From the NCBI RefSeq assembly GCF_029626265.1, contig NZ_JARUBN010000001.1, positions 6,947,001 to 7,011,000 on the forward strand: a DNA stretch of 64,000 bases. Direction: 5' to 3'. The notes beneath the pieces are model-generated. The model did not search any database and was not told where the DNA came from. It saw only the letters and a list, made by a program, of their open reading frames with translations. Below are positions 8,306-16,316 of the stretch, piece by piece. Position numbers and translations under genes: made by a program. This DNA comes from Micromonospora sp. WMMD1102 (GTDB taxonomy: Bacteria > Actinomycetota > Actinomycetes > Mycobacteriales > Micromonosporaceae). Positions within the stretch are counted from its first letter, which is position 1; each line of letters starts with the position of its first letter.

Positions 8306-9246
8306 CCTTGCAGACTAGGCGCAAGACACTTACTCTTCAAGAAGTCGGTGATCAGCAGCGTGAAGACGAACATCAGCGCCACCAGTACCCCGGCCCGCTG
8401 CCAGGAGCCGAGCAGGTCGAACTGGCCCAGCAGGGACAGGTCCGGAGTGTCCACCACCCGCTCCGGCAGCGCCGGCACGTTCAGCGACCAGCCGGCCGGG
8501 TTCGGCTTGCCGTCCACCACCGACGGGCCGGCTCCGGCGATCGCCTCCACCACGATCGCCAGCACGGTCGAGGCGAGGATGCCGATCAGGATCGCACCCT
8601 TGACCCGGCGTACCACCAGCACCAACGTGAAGAGCAGCCCGAGCACGAAGACCAGCGCCGGCCAGGTGACCAGCTTGCCGCCGATGCCCAGGCCGACCGG
8701 CACGGTGCCCGACTCCGGCCGCCGGACGAAGCCCGCGTCGACCAGCCCGATGATGGTCAGGAACAACCCGATGCCCACCCCGATGGCGGTCTTGAGCTGC
8801 GTCGGCACCGACCGGAACACGGCGGTACGCAGCCCGGTCAACACCAGCACGGCGATGATCACACCTTCGATCACCACCAGGCCCATCGCGTCGGCCCAGG
8901 TCATCTGCGGCGCGATCTCGTACGCCACCAGGGCGTTGACGCCGAGGCCGGCGGCCACCGCCAGCGGGAACCGGCCCACCACACCCATCAGGACGGTCAT
9001 CACCCCGGCGACCAGCGCGGTCGCCGCGGCCAGCGCCGGAATGGCCAGCCGGGCATCGTCGCCGTCGACCGCGTTGCCCAGGATCAGCGGGTTGAGCACC
9101 ACGATGTAGGCCATCGTGAAGAAGGTGGCGAGACCACCGCGCACCTCCCGGCTCACCGTCGAGCCGCGGGCGGTGATCTCGAAGTACCGGTCGAACGCGT
9201 TACCGGCGCCGGGTCGTCCGGCCGGCTTCGTCGGGACGTTGTCCAT
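8302..9246 (-). pseudogene. NCS2-family purine (guanine/hypoxanthine) permease, 3' end displaced by the element
   Basis: The 314-residue open frame begins with a normal N terminus (FDRYFEITARGSTVSREVRGG, then FFTMAYIVVLNP) and multiple hydrophobic segments of the AzgA-like NCS2 group of proton-coupled purine importers. Family members are about 450-490 residues, so roughly one third is missing. The last genuine motif is FTLLITDF, after which 12 foreign codons lead to a stop that overlaps the integrase start. The ATG at 9244-9246 follows a GCGAGGA-like ribosome site. The gene is interrupted rather than decayed: excision of the element would restore it. Transport by the truncated protein is unlikely. 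Confidence 0.9.
8331..8350. other. Element/chromosome junction (attachment half-site)
   Basis: Read on the minus strand, the permease codes for FTLLITDF and then abruptly changes to LKSKCLAPSLQG and a stop. AzgA-type purine permeases normally continue with a DFFDTMGT-like motif here, so the crossover lies within or just after GACTTCTT (minus strand; 8339-8346). Large serine integrases recombine at a two-base core inside about 40-50 bp sites, so the precise core cannot be fixed from one end. The partner half-site should be at the other element end with the rest of the permease. Confidence 0.7.
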
Positions 9247-9277
9247 CGCGTCCTCGCAGGGGGTGTACGAGCGTACT

Positions 9278-9316
9278 CGGGTGATCGTCGATCGGGGCAT
9301 CGTCCCAGATCACCCG
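9278..9316. promoter_or_regulatory. Inverted repeat upstream of the purine permease
   Basis: CGGGTGATC at 9278-9286 and its reverse complement GATCACCCG at 9308-9316 form perfect nine-base arms with a 21-base spacer, 32 bp upstream of the permease start. The position and symmetry suggest a binding site for a purine-responsive regulator. No such regulator is in the window, so this is inferred from sequence only. Confidence 0.45.
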
Positions 9317-9375
9317 TTACCGGCAAAGACCTTCCCGGTTACCAACCCCGACCGGCCCGCCCGTACCCTTGAGCG

Positions 9376-9621
9376 GTGTCGGAGGAGAAGCAGCTGATCG
9401 AGCCGCTCGACCCGCCGATGGTCCCGTTCGCCGTCGCCGGGATCGTGATCTGGGCGGTCGTCGGTCTGGTACTGCTGGTCTTCTTCCGGGAGTGGCTCGC
9501 CGACACCGGCCGCGAGCACTGGCTCTGGACCTGTCTGGCCGGTTCCCTGGTCGGCTTCCCCGGGCTGGCCGTGATGCTCCGGCACGACGCCAACCGCCGT
9601 CGCCGCCGCGCCGCCCGCTGA
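9376..9621 (+). CDS. DUF2530 membrane protein
   Basis: This 81-residue protein has the conserved start PLDPPMVPFAVAG followed by two transmembrane helices (about 15-37 and 50-66) and an Arg-rich tail (RRRRRAAR) expected to be cytoplasmic. These features define the actinobacterial DUF2530 family, whose function is unknown. It starts with GTG at 9376. It converges with the DUF3027 gene. Confidence 0.85.
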   Translation: MSEEKQLIEPLDPPMVPFAVAGIVIWAVVGLVLLVFFREWLADTGREHWLWTCLAGSLVGFPGLAVMLRHDANRRRRRAAR

Positions 9622-9657
9622 CCCGCCCGACCCGATCCGCCGCCGGGGCGTGCCCGC

Positions 9658-10479
9658 TCAGCCGTGCCCGTACGGCTCCGGCGGCTCGGCGGCCTCGACC
9701 GAGCCGGGCGCCCGGCTGACCGCCATCGCCTCGACCTCGCTGTCGTCGTAGATCGTCGGCAGCTCCTCGACAGGCGTCTCGACCGACTCGATCATCGTCT
9801 CGGAGTGTGCCCCGCAGCCGTGGTCGGCGCTGACCGCCCGCCCGTCGTCCGGGGCGAAGAAGTTTCCGCAGACCCCGAAGGACTGCCGCAGCGCGCCGGC
9901 CAGCGGCAGGTAGAAGCCGCAGGTGCCGCAGCGGGCGGCCCGGGGGGCACCCACCGAGATCGGCGCGCTCGGGCCGTGGTCGCCGTCGTACCACCGCTGG
10001 GCGGTGTCGATCCGGCCCTCCCGGGACATCACCCGGGGCCGGCCGAGGCCCAGCTCCCAGGCCGTCTCCTCGACCGCCGGGTCGTCGGAGAGCAGGTAGC
10101 CGGGGGCGAGCCGCTCGTCGTCGGCCGGGGTGGGCAGCAGGTCGCCGACCCCGAGGTCGCCCGGCTGGAGCCGCTCCTGCCAGGGCAGCCAGCTCGGCGC
10201 CAGCAGCGCGTCCGGGCCGGGCAGCAGGAACGTCTCGCAGATGGTGACGTGCCGGCTGCGCGGCACCCTGGTCACCGTGACCGCCCACCGCCAGCCCTGG
10301 TAGCCGGGCAGCCGGCACTCGAAGAGGTGCGTCACGAGCCGGTCGCCCTCGGCGATGACTCCCTGGTGGTCGCCGATGTCGGCGGGGTCGACCTCGGTGA
10401 TGCCCTCCCGCGCCACGTCGACGGCGCTGGCGCAGACCTGGTCGAGGCGGGCGGCTCGGGCCGTGCTGCTCCTGGTCAC
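9658..10479 (-). CDS. DUF3027 domain protein
   Basis: The 273-residue protein carries the actinobacterial DUF3027 region. The C-terminal half holds a Cys-rich block, CGTCGFYLPLAGALRQSFGV followed by CGNFFAPDDGR and DHGCGAHSE, which should bind a metal. The N-terminal half is a TRP-free alpha/beta region with the sequence VTHLFECRLPGYQGWRWAVT. The GTG at 10477-10479 was chosen over an upstream ATG because homologous proteins begin with a short Arg/Ala-rich leader. Family function is unknown. It is divergent from the MFS gene. Confidence 0.85.
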   Translation of the reverse strand: MTRSSTARAARLDQVCASAVDVAREGITEVDPADIGDHQGVIAEGDRLVTHLFECRLPGYQGWRWAVTVTRVPRSRHVTICETFLLPGPDALLAPSWLPWQERLQPGDLGVGDLLPTPADDERLAPGYLLSDDPAVEETAWELGLGRPRVMSREGRIDTAQRWYDGDHGPSAPISVGAPRAARCGTCGFYLPLAGALRQSFGVCGNFFAPDDGRAVSADHGCGAHSETMIESVETPVEELPTIYDDSEVEAMAVSRAPGSVEAAEPPEPYGHG

Positions 10480-10595
10480 CCACCCATTGTTGCCTATCCT
10501 TGACGACGGGTCGGCGGCACTCCCCGCGCCTTCCCACAGAGATATCTCCGCACAGGTGGCGACGGTCGCCGGCCGGATGGGCAAGGATGGTGCTC

Positions 10596-12326
10596 ATGCC
10601 GCTGTTCACCCGTTCTGGGCGGTCGGTCCCCGGGCACGTCGTCGGTACGGCGATCCGGGCCGTCCGGCTGCTCTTCCGGGGTTCGCTCGGCAGTGCCCGC
10701 TGGACGACCCGCCGGGTCGCCCGGGTACGCGCCCGGGGCGCCGGCGGCGAGACCGGGATGGTCCGGCTCTTCGACCTGCACGCCGCCTCGTGCGCCGGGG
10801 ACACGCTGATCACGATCGGCCTGGCCGGGACGATCTTCTTCAACGCCCCGCTCGGCGAGGCGCGCAGCAAGGTGGCGCTCTACCTGCTGGTCACCATGGT
10901 GCCGTTCGCGCTGCTCGCCCCGGTGGTGGGACCGCTGCTCGACCATTTCCGGCACGGGCGCCGCTACGCCCTGGCCGCCACCATGCTCGGGCGGGCCTTC
11001 CTGGCCTGGTTGATCTCGGACTACATCCACGGTTTCGGCCTCTACCCGGCCGCCTTCGGCGTACTGGCGCTGTCCCGGGCGTACGGGGTGGCCCGGTCGG
11101 CGGCCGTGCCCCGGCTGCTGCCAGAGGGGATCGGACTCTCCCAGGCCGGCGCCCGGGCCAGCGTCTACGGCTCGATCGCCGGCGGTCTGGTGCTGCCGAT
11201 CGGGCTGGCCGCGTTCTGGTTCGGTCCACAGTGGCCGCTCCGGGTCGCCTCGCTGATCTTCCTGGTCGGCATGGTGATCGCGCTGCGGCTGCCACCCCGG
11301 GCCGACTCCGACCCGCCGGAGACGGTGCCGAGGGCCTTCCATGCACTCCGTCCCGGCCGGAACGGGCGGGAGCGGGCGCTCAGCCGCAGCGGGCCGGGCG
11401 GCCGACTGGTGATCAGCGCCCTGGTCGGCAGCGCCACCCTGCGCGGCATCTACGGCTTTCTGCTGCTCTTCCTCGCCTTCGCGATCAAGGGCGGTGACCT
11501 CGACACCGAACTCTTCGGCCGGCAGCACGGCGCCGAGGTCGCGCTCGGCGCGGTCGGCGGCGCGCTCGGCGTCGGGACGTTCCTGGCCACCGCCGTGGGT
11601 ACCCGGCTGCGCATCCACCGACCGGTCGCGCTCCAGGCCGGCGGGCTGGTCCTGGTGACCGTGGTCGGGATCCTCGCCACGCTCCGGTTCTCGCTGCTGC
11701 TTGTCGCCCTGCTCTGCCTGGTCACCGCCGTGATCAGCGGCATCGCGAAGCTGGCCGTCGACGCCTCCATCCAGGAACGGGTGCCGGAGCGGCTCCGGGC
11801 GACCGGGTTCGCGCACTCCGAGACGGTGCTGATGCTCGCCTTCGTGGCCGGCGGCGGCCTCGGTCTGGTGCCGCTGGACGGCCGGATCGGAGTGGGCCTG
11901 CTCACCGGGCTCGCCGCCGCCGGCACCGTCTGGGCGTTCGTCGCCGCCACCCGGCTGCGCCGCGAGCGGCTCTCCGGGCGGGCGATGGCCGAGGCCGATC
12001 TTCTGCCCGCCAGCGGCACCGCACCGGACCGTCCGACCGACAAGCACTCTGTCGAGCGGCGCCCCGACCGCGAGCCGCCGGCCGACCGACGGGCCGAGCG
12101 GGAGCGTCCGGCCGACCGACGGCCCGGTGGCGATCCGGCACCCACCTCCCCCGCCCCCGCCATGGCCCGGCGGACCGGCGACGAGCCGCCCGACGGCAGA
12201 CCGGACGACCGCGACGAGGATCCGCAGCTCGCGCCGCCCGGCTACCACATCTACCGACCGTCGTCCGCGGTACCCAGCCCGGGGACCGGCGAGGAGGGCT
12301 CGCGCCGGGAGAACCGGGGGACGTAG
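10596..12326 (+). CDS. MFS transporter with long disordered tail
   Basis: A 576-residue protein with about 10-12 hydrophobic segments between residues 55 and 450, including GLAGTIFFNAPLGEARSKVA and VPFALLAPVVGPLLDHF, typical of MFS exporters. The C-terminal 125 residues are an unusual Arg/Asp/Pro-rich hydrophilic tail with repeated DR/ADRR units, probably disordered and cytoplasmic. The ATG at 10596 has AAGGA eight bases upstream; ATG 10587 is an alternative. Its stop overlaps the mqnB GTG by one base, so the two are probably cotranscribed. The substrate is unknown. Confidence 0.8.
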   Translation: MPLFTRSGRSVPGHVVGTAIRAVRLLFRGSLGSARWTTRRVARVRARGAGGETGMVRLFDLHAASCAGDTLITIGLAGTIFFNAPLGEARSKVALYLLVTMVPFALLAPVVGPLLDHFRHGRRYALAATMLGRAFLAWLISDYIHGFGLYPAAFGVLALSRAYGVARSAAVPRLLPEGIGLSQAGARASVYGSIAGGLVLPIGLAAFWFGPQWPLRVASLIFLVGMVIALRLPPRADSDPPETVPRAFHALRPGRNGRERALSRSGPGGRLVISALVGSATLRGIYGFLLLFLAFAIKGGDLDTELFGRQHGAEVALGAVGGALGVGTFLATAVGTRLRIHRPVALQAGGLVLVTVVGILATLRFSLLLVALLCLVTAVISGIAKLAVDASIQERVPERLRATGFAHSETVLMLAFVAGGGLGLVPLDGRIGVGLLTGLAAAGTVWAFVAATRLRRERLSGRAMAEADLLPASGTAPDRPTDKHSVERRPDREPPADRRAERERPADRRPGGDPAPTSPAPAMARRTGDEPPDGRPDDRDEDPQLAPPGYHIYRPSSAVPSPGTGEEGSRRENRGT

Positions 12327-12970
12327 TGGGCGACGGAGTACTCGTGGCCACGGCGGTCGCCGCCGAAGCCGAAGCGGTACGTGCGGGACTGGTCGCCGAA
12401 GCGGTCACCGTCGAACCGGTCGGGGTCGGGCCGGCGGCGGCCGCCGCCGGGACCGCCCGGCTGATCGCGCTGGCCGAGGCGGCCGGACGGCCGTACCGCG
12501 CGGTGGTCAGTGCCGGCATCGCCGGCGGCTTCCCGGGCCGCGCCCCGGTCGGCGGGATCGTCGTCGCGACCCGCAGCGTCGCGGCCGACCTCGGCGCCGA
12601 GTCGCCGGAGGGCTTCCTTCCCCTCGACGAGCTGGGCTTCGGCACCAGCACGCTGCCCGTCGACCCGGGCCTGCTGGACGTGCTGCGGGCCGGGCTGCCA
12701 CAGGCGGTCACCGGCGCGGTCCTCACCCTCGGCACCGTGACCGGCACCGCCGCGACCACGGCGGCCCTACTGGCCCGGCACCCGGACGCGGTGGCCGAGG
12801 CGATGGAGGGGTACGGGGTGGCGAGCGCCGCCGTCGCCGCCGGTCTCCCCTTCGCCGAACTGCGTACGATCTCGAACCCGATCGGCCCCCGGGACCGGTC
12901 GGCGTGGCGGATCGGCGACGCCTTCGCGGCGCTGACCACCGCCTTCGGCACGGTCGGCCCGAAGCTCTGA
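12326..12970 (+). CDS. mqnB: Futalosine hydrolase (menaquinone synthesis)
   Basis: MqnB cleaves futalosine to dehypoxanthinylfutalosine in the futalosine route to menaquinone. The 214-residue protein shows the nucleoside-phosphorylase-like fold: an N-terminal VLVATAVAAEAEAV, the SAGIAGGFPG loop near 63-72, and the MEGYGVA motif near 154-160 that carries the ribose-binding Met-Glu. An aspartate-type catalytic loop is present at SNPIGPRDRSAWRIGDAF. It overlaps the MFS gene and shares the region with mqnD, separated by an opposite-strand regulator gene. Confidence is high for the family and good for the substrate. Confidence 0.9.
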   Translation: MGDGVLVATAVAAEAEAVRAGLVAEAVTVEPVGVGPAAAAAGTARLIALAEAAGRPYRAVVSAGIAGGFPGRAPVGGIVVATRSVAADLGAESPEGFLPLDELGFGTSTLPVDPGLLDVLRAGLPQAVTGAVLTLGTVTGTAATTAALLARHPDAVAEAMEGYGVASAAVAAGLPFAELRTISNPIGPRDRSAWRIGDAFAALTTAFGTVGPKL

Positions 12971-12978
12971 CCGGGAGG

Positions 12979-13836
12979 TCAGCCGGGGCGGTGCAGGCTC
13001 AGCCGGACCGGGCGGCTCGCTTCGGGCAGGAACCCGCAGCGGACCAGGAACTCCACGCCGTCGAACTCGGTCACCGCCCGAGCGACCCGGATCCCGACCC
13101 GGTCCATCTCGGCCACCAGCTCGGCGAAGAGCAGGCGCCCGATACCGAGCCCTCGGCACGGGGCGACGACGACCACTCCGTCCAGCACCACCTCCTGGTC
13201 CGGTTCGCCCGGGCAACCGAGTTCGACCGGGTGCCGGCCACGCAGGTGCGCCCGCAGCTCGCCGATCAGCTCACCGTCGGGCAGTTCGGCCACCCACTGC
13301 CAAGCGTCCGGCGGGAGAGCCCCGGTGACGGCGCGCACCCGCACCCGGCGGCGTATCTCCTCGCGCCAGCGTCGCCGGTCCCGCCGCTCCCGGCACAGGT
13401 CGAAGGTCGCCTCCGGCACCCTGAGCGGCCACTGCTCCGGCGGCAGGTTGTACCAGTGCGCCCACCACGCTCCCGGCCAGTCCTTCGGCCCGTGGACGTC
13501 CCGCACGTCCAGGTGCGCGGGGTAGCGCCGGCCGCCCTCGTCGCGGCGGTGCTCGTGCGGATGCGCGGGCAGGTCATCCAGCCCGAACGTGCCGCCGAGC
13601 CCGAACGTGCCGCCGGCCGCCAGCACCAGGCGCTCGACCGTGCGGAACCTCGGGTTGCCGGGCCGGCCCGCCTCGATCCGCGAGACCGTGCTCTTCGGCA
13701 CCCCCGCCCGGAGGGCCAGCTCACGCTGGCTGAGATCGGCCCGCCGCCGAAGCCTCCGGAGCAGCCCGCCGAGATCCAGCGGCCGATCAGAATCCAGCGG
13801 CTCGTCGAGGCGCGGCGGCTCGCTCTGCCGTGTCAT
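12979..13836 (-). CDS. XRE-family HTH fused to a GNAT acetyltransferase
   Basis: The 285-residue protein begins with a helix-turn-helix (LGGLLRRLRRRADLSQRELA, then VPKSTVSRIEAGRPGNPRF, about 23-65). After a linker with a WAHWYNLPPEQWPL motif, the C-terminal 110 residues form a GNAT fold with VVAPCRGLGIGRLLF carrying the acetyl-CoA-binding R/Q-x2-G-x-G signature. Such fusions are known as XRE-GNAT regulators in actinobacteria. It lies opposite to and between mqnB and mqnD; the start at 13834-13836 is chosen because it begins the conserved domain. Whether it acts on the neighbouring menaquinone genes is unknown. Confidence 0.8.
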   Translation of the reverse strand: MTRQSEPPRLDEPLDSDRPLDLGGLLRRLRRRADLSQRELALRAGVPKSTVSRIEAGRPGNPRFRTVERLVLAAGGTFGLGGTFGLDDLPAHPHEHRRDEGGRRYPAHLDVRDVHGPKDWPGAWWAHWYNLPPEQWPLRVPEATFDLCRERRDRRRWREEIRRRVRVRAVTGALPPDAWQWVAELPDGELIGELRAHLRGRHPVELGCPGEPDQEVVLDGVVVVAPCRGLGIGRLLFAELVAEMDRVGIRVARAVTEFDGVEFLVRCGFLPEASRPVRLSLHRPG

Positions 13837-13973
13837 GGGGATCGATGATCCAAGGCCCCGCCGCACCCGCCAAGGCCGCTTCAGCGGGCTGTGGACAACA
13901 GCGCACCCTGTGGATAACTTCCGCCACAACCACTCACCGAACCTGGGAGCGCGGCCGGGCAACTCCTGTTTCG

Positions 13974-14091
13974 GAGACTGTCGAGCTGCCCCGCCTGTGC
14001 GCCCGCTGAGCCTCCGCCGCGCCGGCCGCCGGCGGGCCGCCAGGCCGCCAGGAGTTGGCTGCCCCGTTTGTGCACCCAGCTCGACAGTCTC
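13974..14091. repeat. Intergenic inverted repeat (dispersed copy 1)
   Basis: GAGACTGTCGAGCT at 13974-13987 pairs perfectly with AGCTCGACAGTCTC at 14078-14091. Inside, GCTGCCCCG recurs in direct orientation (13985-13993, 14058-14066) and TGTGCRCCC occurs beside each copy. The same unit reappears at 38458-38622, so it is a dispersed MITE- or REP-like element. The rest of 13837-14327 holds only scattered GC-rich sequence, no gene. Confidence 0.65.
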
Positions 14092-14327
14092 CGTGGAAGG
14101 TAGTACCGCTCGGGCAGCCTAGACCTGCGGTCAGTCCCGCTCGGCAGCCTCGACATGCGGATGCTGCCGATCGACAGCTCGACGTGCGGGCTCCCATCGG
14201 CAGGCGTGGGGCGGGCCCGATCGGCAGGCCGCACGCGTGGGTGCGGCCAATTGCGGCGGACGTGACCTGGCCAACCGGGCGGGGACGGCAGGGTGGCGGC
14301 GGGAGGCGCCGGGGTTAGCGTTGGAGC

Positions 14328-15212
14328 GTGGCGCTCTCCCTGGCGATCTCGCCCTGCCCCAACGACACCTTCGTGTTCCACGCCCTGGTGCACGGGCTGG
14401 TCCCCGGCGCACCTGCGGTCGACGTGACCTACGCCGACGTGGACGTGACAAACACCGCCGCCGAACGCGGGGCCTACGACCTGGTCAAGGTGAGTTACGC
14501 GGCGCTGCCGTGGCTGCTCGACGACTACCACCTGCTGCCCTGCGGCGGGGCGCTGGGCCGGGGCTGCGGTCCGCTGGTGCTGACCCGGGGCGACCAGGCG
14601 GCCGGCACACCGGGCAGCGGCGGCACACCGGGCAGCGGCGGGGGCGGTCTCGCCGACCTGACCGGGGCGACCGTGGCGGTGCCGGGCGACCGGACGACGG
14701 CGTACCTGCTGTTCCGGCTCTGGTCGGCGCGGCGACCTCCGGCGCGGATCGAGGTCGTCCCGTTCCAGGAGATCATGCCGGGGGTGGCGGCCGGCCGCTA
14801 CGACGCCGGGCTGGTCATCCACGAGGCCCGGTTCACGTACCCCCGGTACGGGCTGACCGCCCTGGTCGACCTGGGACAGTGGTGGGAGGTCGAGACGGGC
14901 CTGCCGATCCCGCTCGGCGCCATCCTGGCTCGCCGGGGTGCCGTCGACCCCGCCGAGGCGGCCCGCTGGATCCGCGACTCGGTACGCCGGGCCTGGGCCG
15001 ACCCGGCCGGCACTGACGAGTACGTGCTCGCGCACGCCCAGGAGATGGAGCGCGACGTGGTCGACCGGCACATCGCGCTCTACGTCAACGAGTTCACCGC
15101 CGAGCTGGGCGCCGAGGGGCAGGCCGCGGTCGACGCCCTGCTCGGCCGGGCCGCGGCTGCCGGGCTGACCCCTCAGATCTCCAGTTCGCGGGCGACCGCG
15201 TGGACGAGCTGA
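14328..15212 (+). CDS. mqnD: 1,4-dihydroxy-6-naphthoate synthase (menaquinone synthesis)
   Basis: MqnD converts cyclic dehypoxanthinylfutalosine to 1,4-dihydroxy-6-naphthoate in the futalosine pathway. The 294-residue protein begins with the hallmark [14 protein letters not shown], followed by the ADVDVTN and [13 protein letters not shown] segments of the periplasmic-binding-protein-like fold, and a later GLPIPLGAI. An extra Gly/Gln-poor insertion ([14 protein letters not shown] near 97-110) is a low-complexity loop. It starts with GTG at 14328. The last 40 bases overlap the tail of the cold-shock-domain gene on the opposite strand. Confidence 0.93.
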   Translation: MALSLAISPCPNDTFVFHALVHGLVPGAPAVDVTYADVDVTNTAAERGAYDLVKVSYAALPWLLDDYHLLPCGGALGRGCGPLVLTRGDQAAGTPGSGGTPGSGGGGLADLTGATVAVPGDRTTAYLLFRLWSARRPPARIEVVPFQEIMPGVAAGRYDAGLVIHEARFTYPRYGLTALVDLGQWWEVETGLPIPLGAILARRGAVDPAEAARWIRDSVRRAWADPAGTDEYVLAHAQEMERDVVDRHIALYVNEFTAELGAEGQAAVDALLGRAAAAGLTPQISSSRATAWTS

Positions 15213-15559
15213 GCCACCGTCTGCGCAGTCTTCCGGTCCGGGAACCGGCCCCGGCGCAGGTCCGGCTGGACCTTCGCCTCCAGCACCTTGATCATGTCTT
15301 CGACCAGGCCGTGCAGCTCCTCCGCCGGCCGGCGGCGAAGCTCCGCCATGGACGGTGGCGCGTCCAGCAGTTTCACCCCGAGCGCCTGCGCGCCCCGGCG
15401 GCTGTCCACGACGCCGAACTCGACCCGCTGGCCGCCCTTCAGGTCGGTGACACCAGCCGGCAGCGCGCCCTTCGGCAGGAACACGTCGCCACCCTCGTCA
15501 CTGGTGACGAACCCGTAGCCCTTGGCCGCGTCATACCACTTCACTCGACCCGTCGGCAC
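15173..15559 (-). CDS. Cold-shock-domain protein with C-terminal extension
   Basis: Residues 1-66 are a complete cold-shock domain: [20 protein letters not shown] carries RNP1 (KGYGFV), and DVFLPKGAL is RNP2-like. The 60-residue C-terminal extension ([20 protein letters not shown]) is helical and is a common feature of the larger actinobacterial CspA paralogues. It should bind single-stranded RNA or DNA. The stop lies 40 bases inside the convergent mqnD gene. The ATG at 15559 is used. Confidence 0.9.
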   Translation of the reverse strand: MPTGRVKWYDAAKGYGFVTSDEGGDVFLPKGALPAGVTDLKGGQRVEFGVVDSRRGAQALGVKLLDAPPSMAELRRRPAEELHGLVEDMIKVLEAKVQPDLRRGRFPDRKTAQTVAQLVHAVARELEI

Positions 15560-15593
15560 CTGAAACCTCGACTCCCTGATGAGATTGCTGTCC

Positions 15594-16211
15594 TCACAAG
15601 GCTAGCCGCATCAACCGCCGGAGCGCCTGTGGGAATCCGGTAAGGTCCGCGACCACCAGGTCGGCACCGGCCGCTCGCAGGTCGTCACCGTCGTGCGAGC
15701 CGGTGGTCACACCGAGTGCGGGGATGCCGGCGGCCCGCGCCGCCAGCATGTCCGCGACGTGGTCGCCGACGTAGAGTTCCGCGCCGTGCGTGGTCAGCGC
15801 CGTCGCCTTCTCGGCCGCGAAAAGATCGCCGACCAGCTCGTCCACCCGGATGCCGAGGTGTTCCAGGTGCAGCCTGGCCAGCGGACCGTGCTTGGCGGTG
15901 ACCACCATCGACCGCAGACCGGCCGCGCGCAGCTCGGCGATCGCCTCGACCGCGCCGGGCAGCGGCCGGGACTCCGTGATCGCGTACTCCGGGTAGAGCG
16001 ACCGGTAGAGCCGGACGGCCTCGTCCAGCTGGTCGGCCGGAAACCAGTTCCGCAGCTCGGTGGCGAGCGGCGGGCCGAGCCGACTCACCACGAGGTCCGT
16101 GTCGACGTACACCCCGGTCTCGGCGGTGAGTGCCCGGAAGGCGGCGGCGATGCCGGGCCTGGTGTCGATCAGGGTCATGTCGAGGTCGAACCCGACCGCA
16201 GCGGCAGTCAC
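15594..16211 (-). CDS. HAD-family hydrolase (phosphatase)
   Basis: A 205-residue HAD protein starting with GTG at 16209-16211. Motif I is [10 protein letters not shown] with the two catalytic aspartates, motif II the Val-Val-Thr-Ala (MVVTAK) near 100, motif III Lys in AAEKATAL near 135, and motif IV the [10 protein letters not shown] loop. This is the Cof/phosphoglycolate-phosphatase-like group. The substrate cannot be told from sequence. The longer frame to the right of the start is a shadow of the gene at 16317. Confidence 0.85.
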   Translation of the reverse strand: MTAAAVGFDLDMTLIDTRPGIAAAFRALTAETGVYVDTDLVVSRLGPPLATELRNWFPADQLDEAVRLYRSLYPEYAITESRPLPGAVEAIAELRAAGLRSMVVTAKHGPLARLHLEHLGIRVDELVGDLFAAEKATALTTHGAELYVGDHVADMLAARAAGIPALGVTTGSHDGDDLRAAGADLVVADLTGFPQALRRLMRLAL

Positions 16212-16316
16212 GCGGCCATGATCGCATGCTGGGTGGCGACCGCCCGCGTTCCGCTCGGGCAAAGGCACACGACCGACAGGCGCGACCGGCGCCCGGCCGG
16301 ATAGCGTGGAAAGACG

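Larger units (their letters stand above)
1..8340. mobile_element. Integrated element with serine integrase and primase-polymerase (right part only)
   Basis: The block runs from the window edge to the junction inside the NCS2 permease gene. It contains a large serine recombinase at its very end, two XRE regulators, a primase-polymerase replication protein and a cluster of iterons around an AT-rich stretch. This is the gene set of an actinomycete integrative element that excises and replicates (AICE-like). The usual AICE integrase is a tyrosine enzyme, so the serine integrase is a variation. No FtsK/TraB-type transfer gene is visible; it may lie to the left of position 1. The left boundary is outside the window. 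Confidence 0.85.

Noticed and set aside
13881..15071. Long minus-strand frame opposite mqnD
   Set aside because: It is a shadow of mqnD and includes the intergenic repeat; the translated protein has no domain.
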